Source: Sambucus nigra (Eukaryota > Streptophyta > Magnoliopsida > Dipsacales > Adoxaceae). From it: a DNA stretch of 64,000 nt. Location of the stretch: positions 102,537,709 through 102,601,708 of the forward strand of contig OX422222.1 in the NCBI GenBank assembly GCA_949130495.1, written 5' to 3'. The position numbers were made by a program, and so were the translations under genes. Within the stretch, counting starts at the first letter, position 1; the number at the start of each line of letters is the position of its first letter. Shown here piece by piece: positions 34,932 to 46,053 of the stretch. The notes under the pieces are model-generated. The model did not search any database. It was not told the origin of the DNA and saw nothing but the letters and a program-made list of their open reading frames with translations.

Positions 34932-36730
34932 ATTGATTGGGGGTGTGTGTTTCACAGAGGTGCTAAGGAATTTGTGAAATACGCAAAGAGATATCATAAT
35001 GATGAAGAGTTTTCGTGCCCGTATGCTAGGTGTGAGAATGGTAAGGTGTTTGAGTGGAAAACAATTGAACTACATTTGTTAAGATGGGGTATGCAAGATA
35101 ATTATCTATTTTGGAGTTTTCATGGTGAATTGAAAGTTCCTTTTGTCCCCGAACAACCTTCCCAACAACCTTCAACAAGTAGGATAGAGTTAGAAGGGGA
35201 TACCGTAGATCATAATATGTTAGAAGATTTAGTTGTTGATGCATACGGAGTTTATGAAGTTGAGGAGAATGAGGTCACTAATAATGTACAAGGTTCATGT
35301 GCTCATGAAGCTATCACGATAAACCTTGACGATGACTACCAAAGTTTAAAATTTAAGACGACCCAACCGTTATACTCTGGCTGTGAGAAAGATCAAACAA
35401 CCTTACATGCCGTGGTTGGTTTTCATAGTTTGAAGACGCAATATGGTTTGTCTGGTAATAGCGTGACAGGAATTCTGAATTGGGTGAAGGGCTTACTACC
35501 CAAGGAGAATACGCCTCGAAATAGTTATTCTATTACAAAGATTAGTTCGAAAGGTTTGGGAATGAAGTATAAATCGATTCATGCTTGTGTGTATGCCTAC
35601 ATACTATACCGAAAGGAGCATAAAAATCTCGATCGTTATCCGGTATGCAATGAACCTAGATATGTCCAATCTACTTGCAAGGAAGGCACAAGCTCAAAAG
35701 TTCCTCAAAAAGTGTTGAAATATTTTCCTGTTGGGCCTAGATTAAAGTGTTGTTTCACATTACCATGGATAGCGGAGGAAATGACTTGGCATGCTAGGGC
35801 AGAAGTAGGGGATAATATCATAAGTCGCCCTATTGATTCTATAGCTTAGAGGAGGATGAGTTATGCGTATATCAGTTTTGGTTGAGAACAGCGTAACATT
35901 CGTTTATCTATATCAATAGATAGTTTCAATCCATTTGGAAATAGAAGCACCAATCAGAGTGTATGGCCAGTGATCCTAGAGCCACTCAACCTCCCTCCTT
36001 CATAATGTATGAGACCTGAATTTTCGGTGTTGTCTTTATTGATGCCTGGGCCAAAGGCACCAAGTGATGATATCGACGTCTACATGACTCCTTTGGTATA
36101 AGAAGTAAAAGAGTTGTGGGAATAGGGCGTGCAAGCATTTGACTCTTTTAGAAAAGAAAAGTTTACACTGGAAGCTATGTTGATGTGTGCAATTCATGAT
36201 TTTCTAGCTTATGGGACATTATCTAGTTGTGTAGTACATGGTTATTTAGGGTTTCCTATTTATGGAGAGGAGACTGAATATCTTCGTCTCCCTGCTAGCT
36301 CAAAAATGTATACCATTGCCATAGGAGGTTTTCACCCCCGACTCATAGTTTCAGATTTGAGAAAGGTTCCAATCTTTATCGAGCGTGCTTGAAATAGGCT
36401 ACTGCTGAGACAACTTTTAGGTTCAGAAATTGAAATTAAATTTTTTGAATTTGGTTGTAATATTCCAGGTAAGAATCCTAAATTTAAGAGTGTGAAGCAT
36501 AAGAAAACCCCAATTGGGAATGAAACTGAGACAAGAAAGGCGAGGTATAGGAAGTCAATTTTATTTGACTTGCCTTATTGGAAGAATAACCCAGTGTGTC
36601 ATGTATTGGATGTGATGTATGCAGAGAAGAACCTCGTTGAACATATTGTGGGCACAAGCCTTTGGAGGAGTCATTAGAAGGATGGAGAAAATGCACGAAA
36701 AGTCCTTAAATCTTTAGATTTCAATTCATA
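34932..36730 (+). pseudogene. CACTA TNP2-type transposase, decayed
   Basis: The first open part (34932-35849, no usable ATG; a stop lies at 34929) holds the transposase-associated zinc-binding domain (CPYARCENGK, HLLRWGM, FWSFHGE). The TNP2 domain follows, with PLYSGCEK, KSIHACVYAYILYRKEH, YPVCNEPRY, VLKYFPVGPRLK and a HARAE...RPIDS ending. After a stop it continues in broken frames: DSFNPFGN and LMPGPKAP (about 35920-36060), HDFLAYGTLS (36190), and LPYWKNNPVCHVLDVMY (36570). At least five stops interrupt it, and the C-terminal part is gone. The transposase would cut and paste CACTA elements by binding the subterminal repeats. This copy cannot make a working protein. Confidence 0.8.
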
Positions 36731-36734
36731 ACCT

Positions 36735-37520
36735 TTAATCTTCCAATTTCATTAAAACCCAAAAATCAAAAGTGAATATAATCTACCTACACCAATATGA
36801 ACATATTTATTTCTATTAATCGCAGGTAATAAACACTTTCCTTAATTTCGTTGGTTTGATTTGCTGTTGATATGGGTATGAGTGTGTTCCTCATCTCGCG
36901 ATCTACATTTTGGTAGGCACCAAGCACACCAATAGCTTCTTCTTCCTTCCTCTGTGACTTTCTCTTTTCTCTCACGTAGGTTTAGAGATGATAACTCCCC
37001 ACTAACCCATGTATATATATCTTTTATTTCCCAATTTTCATCCATATTATTACTCCAAAATTCCAAAGGACAAAAATACCCCTACGGGGTGTCGGTTAGG
37101 CTTAAAATTTCCCTGGAGTCTAAATAAAATACCCGGGTAGAGATTTCTGACGATGTCGACTCTCCTGGACTCAATGGAGCCCTCAAAATTACCATACAAG
37201 TTATAAAAAAATAATTTATATTTTTATTCCATACAATTAGTTCCGACACGACTCACATGCGCGTCCTGACTTAAAATACCAAACTGTCGTATTTCGCAAT
37301 CCGATAAATTGCAAAAATTTTACAATTCCATATTACGTATACTCACAATAATAATCAACGATTTCCATAAATAAGTATTAACCATTGGCACGCTAGTTAA
37401 TAATTATTTTAAATTATGATTAATTAACAGTTAAATTTCCCGACCTTTTAGCTTTTATTAATCCTGCAATAATAATAAATTCCATAATTATTTAATATCA
37501 TAAAAATGCGAGGTATTACA
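36735..37520 (-). repeat. Gypsy LTR fragment (minus strand)
   Basis: The minus strand starts TGTAATACCTCGCATTT at 37520, the LTR start form of Tekay-type elements. It runs about 785 bases before meeting the CACTA remnant. Its organisation resembles the first 450 bases of the LTR at 43024 (GTCGGAACTAATTG and a later GGGTATTTT(A/T)GTC), though sequence identity is low. No partner LTR or internal region is attached. Confidence 0.55.
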
Positions 37521-37605
37521 AAGACATTCCATCCTTTGATATTCTAGATCTTGTACTCCCCCGGGGGATATAAATACATTATAAACCCTACATCCCAGGG
37601 ACACA

Positions 37606-37732
37606 AAAAGAGAGGGAATTGAACAATCCCAAAGAAATACACAACAGTGGACGTAGGTTCTTTCCTTAAGCCGAACCACTTTAAAAATCTCTTGTCTCTT
37701 TTATTTCTATTTATCAGTGATAAATTAATTAG
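37606..37732 (+). repeat. Left 127-base inverted arm
   Basis: Matches 38319-38445 in inverted orientation with a few mismatches. It contains GTGGACGTAGG, whose complement CCTACGTCCAC is also found in the Tat LTRs here, so the arm is probably an LTR piece. Confidence 0.75.
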
Positions 37733-37869
37733 TCTCGTCTAGTTTTTTACATCAACATAAAAAATAAAATGAACTGTCATTCTTGGAGGTAAGAAGAGAA
37801 TAGCATTTTGTCAAAACGAAGGGGACCATGTCATGTAAAGCCTATGAGATACCTACGTACCTCTGCGCA

Positions 37870-38290
37870 TTTTTGAAAATTTTTGGACTAAATGTAGGAA
37901 TTTTTTAGATGATCCAGGTTGACTGGACACGCCATCTCTTATATATCAAGGCCAGTGAGCATAGCGGCGCCGATTGACAGGATCTTTTTTATAATGTAGG
38001 GGCCACTCCAATTTGGCTTGAATTTCCTTTTCGAACACCGTGGTCCTTGAATATTATGTTGAATGAGCGTGCTATCTGATGATGGTTCCCTTGTATGTGG
38101 TATATATCCTACAGTCTCTTTTCATCCAAGAGTGATAGTTCATAAAGGTGGCCCTGTATCCATCCTTCCTCATTGACTTTGCTTACAAGCATATCATGTA
38201 GTGAAGGTATTTCCATCTCACCGGGTAGGACTTCTTCGATGTCATATACTAAAATGTTAGGGGTAGCCCCAGTAGATCTCCTGAGTGAAG
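37870..38290 (-). pseudogene. Gypsy integrase C-terminal fragment
   Basis: The minus strand reads STGATPNILVYDIEEVLPGE, then MEIPSLHDMLVSKVNEEGW (to about 38130). In another frame it reads KPNWSGPYIIKKILS (about 38015-37970), and then VDHLKKFL-like sequence. This is the C-terminal integrase region of plant Tat/Ogre-type gypsy elements. Frames are shifted and stops are present. No other part of that element is attached; the piece is bracketed by inverted arms. Confidence 0.65.
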
Positions 38291-38318
38291 TGTTGTTGAT
38301 GCAAAAAGATAGATTAGG

Positions 38319-38445
38319 CTAATTAATTTATCACATATAAATAGAAATAAAATTGACATAAGATTTTTAAAGTGGTTCGACTTAAGGGAAGAGCCTACGT
38401 CCACTGTTGTGTATTGCTTTGGGATTGTTCAATTTCCTCTCTTTT
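38319..38445 (-). repeat. Right 127-base inverted arm
   Basis: Inverse partner of 37606-37732. Contains GCCTACGTCCACTGTTGTG, similar to the Tat LTR motif at about 57839-57855. Confidence 0.75.
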
Positions 38446-38457
38446 AGAGTCCTTTGG

Positions 38458-39953
38458 ATGTAGTATCCTTTTAGTATTTGGTTTAGGTACTCGAAATTAT
38501 ACGACGAGAGTTGTCACGCTAAATAATATTATGTAGGATAGTCGGGATAAATATACTACGTTTGAGACTTACAATAATGGTCGGGCGAATACCTATATTA
38601 AGTTTATAAAAACATAGGATGTGTGACTACCTAATCTATGTATGATTATGTGTATGACATACCTACCATACTTTCTATCACAGGAGGTTTATTTTTTTAG
38701 AAGGGGACAATAATATCTCTGTGTGCCTTCGGGAGGATTTAGATTTGGTACCTCAAGAACATAGAACTGTGAAGACTTATTTGTGAGGTGATAAGTCAAC
38801 TGACTATGGGATCATAGGTATGTTCATGAACCATAGGTATGTGATCTATGTTCACCTCCAATATGCGTTATTTGTATTGATACAATTCCTGTGTGATTTG
38901 GAACTCGTAATCCATACGTACGTGACGTACTGGGATTTGAGAGCAGAGTATGCCTGCACTGTAGCTGAGCCTCGGATTACCGTATTAGTATGTATATTAC
39001 AGTGATAAATATATCTATCATTTTTGTATTCTACTGTGTGAAATTAGTAAATAAGAAAAATAATGAAACCTCAAATAATGCTAGTATGGGAATACTTAAC
39101 TTTAGATTGTGAGAACTCCTCTTCGAAATAAAAGATGGAAAACATTCAATATGGCAGATCATGGGAAATATATGGGGCCACTATGGGTGATAGCTTAGGG
39201 GAGGAATGTATACATACTAGTTAGTTAGTAGGATAACTAGGATGGGTTAAGGATATGCGTTAGGCGTGCACAATAGTTGAGGGGTGATAATCTCAAGAGA
39301 GAGCACGTAACCAACATGTATATAATATTTACTGTTTAATTAAATTAAACACTTGTTGTTTTTAAATATTTTCACCTCGAGCTCTGGCCCATTTTCTTCC
39401 AAGTCGATTTTTTTTTGTAAAAACATTTAAGGTTCCCAGCCGCAGGGACGCCAAGCATACGAGTTCCATTATGTTGACGTGTTGTAGCTGTTGTGGAAGT
39501 TACAAGATCTCGGTGTTAGACACCTCCACATCTATCTTTGATTATTTCGGAGACATTCATAGCAGTTAGGGCATGTTTCCCATTCTTACTCGGAGATAGC
39601 AGTTTCAGACTTTCATTTAATTCAGATGTTGGATTTATTTATTTAAACTCTCGTATTGGGATTATTTTGGCATTAGGACTATATTTGGAGTCTTACTCCA
39701 GACGCTGTTATTTATTTTCAATAAAATTCCTATGAGATTATTTATGTTAATGTTGTATGGTTGGTTATTCATTACTTGGTTGCAAGTTAATTTAAATAAT
39801 AAAATTTGGCATCTCACTTTTTTTTAAATATTAAGTGGCTAGTAACTAATTAATTTTTTTTCGACAGTGATGCTAAGACTAAACCAACTTGATATTCTGT
39901 ATTAATTTAATAAAGGAGTAGCTATTCAGTATTTAATTAGACGGGGTGTCACA
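38458..39953 (+). repeat. Truncated 5' LTR of the plus-strand gypsy element
   Basis: Aligns along its length with 44478-45974 with scattered differences and ends GGGTGTCACA, like the 3' LTR. The left half is replaced by the inverted-arm structure. Confidence 0.75.
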
Positions 39954-39955
39954 GG

Positions 39956-39967
39956 TGGTATTAGAGC
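39956..39967 (+). other. Primer-binding site (initiator-Met type)
   Basis: TGGTATTAGAGC two bases after the LTR end; one transition away from the site in the minus-strand Tekay element at 62147. Confidence 0.75.
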
Positions 39968-40140
39968 ATCATGTTCTAGAGTCCTTAGGGTCTGTACGAC
40001 TTATTATGCTTTCAGCGTACCGTTCTTTGATATAGAGCCCTATTATTAGGACCGTTGCATTCTTTGTTACATGTTGAAGATTACGTACTTATGCTACAAT
40101 GTTATGTATGGTTGGTGGACTTATATAATTCATTTGAATT

Positions 40141-42980
40141 TCAGATGTCACTTATGAGGGAGATACAAACTAACACTGTCGAAGAAGAAGGTGTGGGACA
40201 AAATTAACAAGTAGCCCAAGTACCCTAGGAAAGAGTGACAATCACAGAGGTGGCAAGCATAGTTGCACAGGAAGTTACTATCGCCTTATTGAACTTCCAA
40301 GATCGTCGTGTCTAGCATCAAGGGGACAAAAAGACAAGGGTAGTTAGTTAACATGTCAGAAAAAGGGGTAACAATAGTGGGGGAGCACCATTACAACAGC
40401 GATAAGCTCCTCAGGGACGTCAGGACCATGGGAACGAAGGAGATGAGATTCAGAACCAAAGCCGTCAGGACCAGCATGGCCAAGAATTAGGATAGACTTG
40501 AGATACCATTTGTTACACATCAGGGAGAAAGACATGTCTAAGACTGCATTCTTGATGAGATATGGATCATTCGAGTTCATGATTATTTCATTTAGGCTAA
40601 CCAACATGCCAGTCGTATTCATGGGCTTGATGAACAGGTTATTCAGAGAGTTCCTTGATCAATTTTTCATTGTCTTCATATATGACATTCTGATCTATTA
40701 TCAGACTGAGGAGAAGTATGTCGAGAATTTGTGACATGTATTATAGACACTGCGCCAGCACGAGTTGTATGCAAAATATGAGAAGTGTGGGTTTTGGCTG
40801 AAGAGGTCCAGTTTTTGGGGTATATTGTATTTTTTAGAGGGACATCTGTAGATCCGGGAAAAGTGTTAGAAGTGAGGGAGTGGGGGCAGTCCATGACATC
40901 GATAGAGATGCGTAGTTTTTTAGGTCTAGTAGGATACTACATGAGGTTTATTCGGGGATTCTCTAAGATAGCGGGTTCGTTAACACACCTGACTCACAAA
41001 GGGGTGCCGTTTATCTGGGATGATGTTTGTCAGTTAGCCTTTGATGAGCTGAAGGACAAGTTGACTTAGACACCCATTCTAGCACTACCCAGGGCGGGAA
41101 TGGAATATCTATTCTACACAGATGGTCCTTACAGGGACTCGGGGTTATGCTTCAGTAGGAGGAAAAGGCTATAGCTTATGCTTCCCGAAAGCTTAAGCCT
41201 CATGAGAGGAATAACACCACACATGACTTGGAGCTAGCGGTAGTCGTGTTTGCTCTTAGGATGGAGACATTATCTCTCAGGGGAGAAATTTTTCTTATTC
41301 ACAAATCACAAGTCACTAAGGTACCTGTTCACTTAGCGGGAGCTGAATATGCGTCAGCGCGTGTGGATTGAATTTGTGAAGGTCTATCAGTTTAACATCA
41401 AATACCACATGGGGAAGGCAAACGTTGTGGCTGACACATTGAGCTATAGGCCAGTAAATGAGGTTATCTAGGTGTGGAAAGCAAAATAGAAGGAGTTGGG
41501 ACACTAAGATGTAGTGGTCCGATCATTTATATTTATTATGAAAGTTGTGCCTTAGATCATTACGAGGGTGGTACAAGCTCAGGCAATGGATTCTTTTTGC
41601 CAAGTTCGAATAGTACAGCTTCTAGCACAGGGGGGCGAGTCTTACACTGTTGGTTCGGATGGAGGGTTTCGCTTTAATGGGAGACTGGTTGTTCCTAAGG
41701 GGGAGGACTTATGACACGAGGTGATGACAGAGTAGCACAATTCACATTTTACGGTACATCCTAGTGGGGATAAGATGTACCAAGATAAGAGGGGACAATA
41801 CTGGTCGAGTGGAATGAATAAGAATATTGACGAGTTTATTTCAAAATGTGTCGTTTTTCTGCTGGTAAAAGTAGACCACCAGAGGCTGCCAGGGATCCTA
41901 CAGCCATTAGAGATCCCTATGTAGAAATGGGAGAGCATTTCTATGGATTTCATCATGGGGTTGCCTACATCTCATCGAGGTCACGATTCGATATGGGTGA
42001 TTGTGGATCGTTGACCAAAGTAGCTCATTTTCTACCAGTTTGAACCAATTATACTACGGGACAGTATGGTCAGATCTTCATTACGGAGGTGGTGAGACTT
42101 CACGGGGTGCCCCTTTATATAGTGTCCAATCGGTGCAAGATTTTGTGTCCATATTTTAGGAGAGCTTCCAGGAGGCCATGGTACGGAGTTACAATTGATT
42201 TTGGCCAATCACCTGTAGATCGATGGTCAGACTGAGCAGACGAATCAAATGTTATAGAATATGCTGCGTAGGTGTATCTTAGATTTCGGCAGGGGTTGGG
42301 AGAACTATCTCCCATTAGTGGAGTTTGCCTAAAATAAGTCCTATAAGACTATGATTGGCATGGATCCATTCAAGGCGTTATACGGTAGAAATCATCGTTC
42401 TCTAGAGTGTTGGTTAGATATGGGAGAAAATAAGCTACTTGGGCCGGAGGTGATCTAGGATACTTCAACCATGATAGAGATGATTTGGATCCGTATTCAA
42501 ATTGATCAAGATCGACAAAAGAGCAACCCCGATGCCAAGAGGTTATTTCGGGAGTTCAATGTGGGAGACCAAGTGGTGCTGAGAGTATCTCCTATGGAGG
42601 GGGTAATGCATTTTTGTAAGAAAGGGAAGTTGGCGCTGAGATATGTGGGGCCATTCCATATCATCGAGCGAATAGGGCCAGTTGCTTATAGACTTGGGTT
42701 ATTGGAGCACTTGCATATGGTTTATGACGCGTTCCATTTTCTTCAGTTAGGAGATATGCTGAAGATGAGTTAGCCAATTGTCACATTGCTTTGGAGGATA
42801 TTGATTTACAACCCAATATTTCATTCGAGGAGGGGCCGATTGTTATCCTCGGCCGTAGCAAGATCAAATTGAGATTGAAGGAAGTACCGCTAGTATCATA
42901 ATGCCGAGAAGACTACCTTGGAGCAGGAGGATGAGATGCGCGATAAATATCCAAAGTTTTTTTTACTAGGTATACCTTTA
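40141..42980 (+). pseudogene. gag-pol of the plus-strand gypsy element, deleted and dead
   Basis: A short gag start (40141) runs, after a deletion, into reverse transcriptase near 40495 (LLHIREKDMSKTAFL, FLDQFFIVFIYDILIYY). The catalytic pair at about 40684 reads YD where the family has two Asp. A stop follows VENL, then a frameshifted C-terminal RT (40785-41069: SVDPGKVLEVREWG, MRSFLGLVGYY). An RNase H remnant spans 41100-41330 and integrase pieces 41700-42350. The last part (42471-42773) reads FNVGDQVVLRVSPMEGV and LALRYVGPFHIIERIGPVAYRL, and then a chromodomain-like remnant (EQEDEMRDKYPKFF, about 42911-42955). The protease, most of gag and the first RT Asp are absent. Closest to the Tekay/Del group by its tail. 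Confidence 0.75.
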
Positions 42981-43023
42981 TTTCGAAATTTCGGGAAGAA
43001 ATTACATTATTAGGGAGGAAGTA

Positions 43024-45974
43024 TATAATACTCCGTATTTTTAATGATTTTTATTATGGGATTAATTGAATTAAAAATGTTAATTAATTGGTAATTGAAC
43101 TAGATTTAAATACCCGCGAGATGAGAGTTAGTATTCAATTATTATAATTTTGTTGAATATTACTGAGCGAGTATAGTAATATATGATTATGAACTTATTA
43201 AAATTGTCACGCGTGGAAAATATGACAGTTCTGGAAATTAAGTTGGGACGTGCGTGACAATCATGTCGGAACTAATTGAATGGATTAAAAAGTAGTTTAT
43301 TTTTATTCCATCCTTGCGATCATTTTGAGTTCACCAATGTGTCCGGAAGTATCAAGATAGTTAGAAAAGGCTACTTGGGGGTTTAATTTGGGCGCCGGGG
43401 AAGTTTTAGGCCAAATCGACAACCCTGGAGGGTATTTTAGTCATTTTACGATTATATGAATAGTGACCTACGAAATTTAGAGAGCTTTATCATCTACTAG
43501 GTTAGTGCCTTAAGGTTTTCACCACCAAAACTCACAAACGACCATTAGAGAAGAAGTGGAGGAAGTTCCCAAAGGAGAACCATCGTCACCAACACTGGAT
43601 AAATTGAGAAGAGAGGACGACTCTTATATCATCTTCTCCCAAGGATCAGAACTTCCATTTCCAGGAAAGTGATTTAACTTGCAATAGTTCAGTGCATATA
43701 TTATCCGAAATTGTTTAGAATTGGAGAAAAACCTTGAAAATGATGAATGAATGGATTTAGAGATTTAAATCTTAAATTTGGTAGGTTTTTGCATGTAGAT
43801 TAACTTCTAGAAATATAGCAACCATGAAATCATGATCCGTGTGTAGAGAATTATGAATTTATGTTGAGTTATATGATGTTCTTAAAGAAAATAGAAGATA
43901 TAGGTTTTTTATGAAGTATACATTATTTGATCTAAGAAAATGATAACCCATAATGATTTGATGATTCTAAGACGTTAGAATTTATGTGTTTACGTTTTTA
44001 TAACGTATGGTATAAATATTTGGGAGTTTGGGACATTGTAATAGAGGATTTGAGGGTTAAAACTGATGAAACATGTAGGTAAAAATATGCAGAAATCGTA
44101 GGCCAATATCTGATGGATCGATCGATCAACTCAAGAATATCGATCGATTGACCCTTTCCTTCAATCGATCGACTCCCCATGTATTTGTGACAAAATTTAC
44201 TTTTAAGGTTTAACCAATGCCGTCCTTTAAGAATTTTTGGTGTGGACTATTAGAACATATTGGGACTTAGGGAATGTCAGTAGGGGTGTATTTGAGGCCC
44301 GAAAAAATATTATATTGGTTTGGGATTAAAAGGTATACTTACGAGTGCTTACCAAATGAGGTACGGTTATAAATTATCTAAATTGGGACTAAAATTGGAT
44401 GCATGATAACTTAAGGTTAGGAACAATAGTAGAGGGACTTTATATTACTGAGATAACCTTAGAGATTAATGGGAGACCTAGTAACCTTTTGGGATTAGGT
44501 GTAGGTACTCGAAATTATACGACAAGAGTTATCACGCCAAATAATATTACGTAGGATAGTCGAGATAAATATACTACATATGAGACTTACAATATGGGTC
44601 GGGTGAATACCCATATTTAATTTATAAATACATAAGATGTGTGACTACCTAATGTATGGATGATTATGTGTACGAAATACCTACCATACTTGCTATCACG
44701 GGAGGTTTATTTTTTTAGAAGGGGACAATCTTATCTCTGTGTGCCTTCGGGGGGATTTAGATTTGGTACATCAAGAACATAGAACTGTGAAGACTTATTT
44801 GTGAGGTAATAAGTCATCTGACTATGGGAGCATAGGTATGTGCATGAACCATAGGTATGTGATCTATGTTTGCCTCAAATATGTGTTATTTGTATTGATA
44901 TGATTCCTGAGTGATTCGGAACTCGTAATCCTTACGTAAGTAAGGTTCCGGGACTTGATTGCAGAGTTTGCCTGCACCGCAACTTAGCCTCAGAGTGTCG
45001 TATTAGTATGTATATTATAATGATAAATATATTTATCAGTGATGTATTCTACTCCATGAACTTTGTAGATAAGAAAAATAATGAAACCTCAAATAATGCT
45101 AGTATGGGAATACATAAATTTAAATTGTGAGAACTCCTCTTCGAAATAAGATATGGAAAACATTCAACATGGCAGATCATGGGAAATATATGGGGGCACT
45201 ATGGGTGATAATTTAGGGGAGGAATGTATACAGACTAGTTAGGTAGTAGCATAGCTAGGATGGGTTAAGGATATGCGTTAGGCGTACACAATAGTTGAGG
45301 GGTGATATTCTCGAGATAGCGTACATGACTAACATGTATATAATATTTACTATTTAATGCAATTAGATACTTGCTATTTTTAATATATTTTCACCTCGGG
45401 TTCTGACCCATTTTCTTCCAAATCTATTTTATTTTGTAAAACCATTTTAGGTGCCCAACCACATGGACGCCATGCATAAGAGTTCTATTCTTTTGATGTG
45501 ATGTAGATATTGTGGATGTTACAACATCTCGATATTTGACGCCTCCACATCTATCTTTGCTTTCATCAGAGTCATTCATATCAGTTAAGGCATATTGTCC
45601 ATTCTTATTTAGAGATAGCAGTTTCAAACTTTGATTTAATTTAGATGTTTGATTTTTTTTATTTAGACTCTTGTATTGGGATTGTTTTGGCATTGAGTCT
45701 ATATTTGTTGTGTTAATCCAGACTCTGTTATTTATTTCTATTAATATGCCTATGAAACTCTTTATCTGAATGTTTTATGGTTGGTTATTCATTACTTGGT
45801 TGTAAGTTAACTTACTCATTAAAATTTGGCATCTCACTTTTTTTTTAAATATTAGGTGGCTAGTAACTAATTAAATATTTTTTGATAGTGATGATAAGAC
45901 TGAACCAACGCGATATTATGTATTAATTTAATAAATGATTAGCTACCTAGTATTTAATTAGACAGGGTGTCACA
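43024..45974 (+). repeat. 3' LTR of the plus-strand gypsy element (2.95 kb)
   Basis: Begins TATAATACTCCG (first G lost) right after a purine tract and ends GGGTGTCACA. A cluster of ATCGATCGAT palindromes lies at 44113-44172. Confidence 0.75.
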
Positions 45975-46053
45975 CCCTACATCTCCACTCATGCCTGGAT
46001 TACCAGTTGATGCCCATTCTACATTCAATTTTATCCATCCGTTAGGAGGTTTA
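45975..46053. other. 79-base spacer between two gypsy elements
   Basis: Unassigned sequence between the 3' LTR end at 45974 and the next element's LTR at 46054. This is older target DNA; nothing recognisable. Confidence 0.5.

Larger units (their letters stand above)
32932..36730 (+). mobile_element. CACTA (En/Spm) DNA transposon, 3'-truncated
   Basis: It begins with the hallmark terminus CACTACACCAAAA directly after the interrupted Copia LTR. Palindromic subterminal repeats (to about 33205), a low-complexity T/G-rich stretch and a decayed TNP2-type transposase follow. No matching inverted terminus (TTTGGTGTAGTG) was found downstream. The transposase stops short of its C-terminal part near 36730, where a gypsy LTR fragment takes over. 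A 3-base target duplication (TGA at 32929-32931) cannot be confirmed without the other end. Confidence 0.75.
38458..45974 (+). mobile_element. Tekay-like Ty3/gypsy element, plus strand, defective
   Basis: It runs: truncated 5' LTR (38458-39953), primer site (39956), a gag start fused to mid-RT by a large deletion, RNase H, integrase and tail (to about 42980), purine tract (about 43010-43020), and a full 3' LTR (43024-45974). The 5' LTR keeps only the half that matches 44478-45974. Confidence 0.75.

Noticed and set aside
34947..34949. Use of position 34947 as the CACTA transposase start.
   Set aside because: The codon there is GTG, not a normal plant start. The frame continues upstream to a stop at 34929, so the true start or first exon is lost or unseen.
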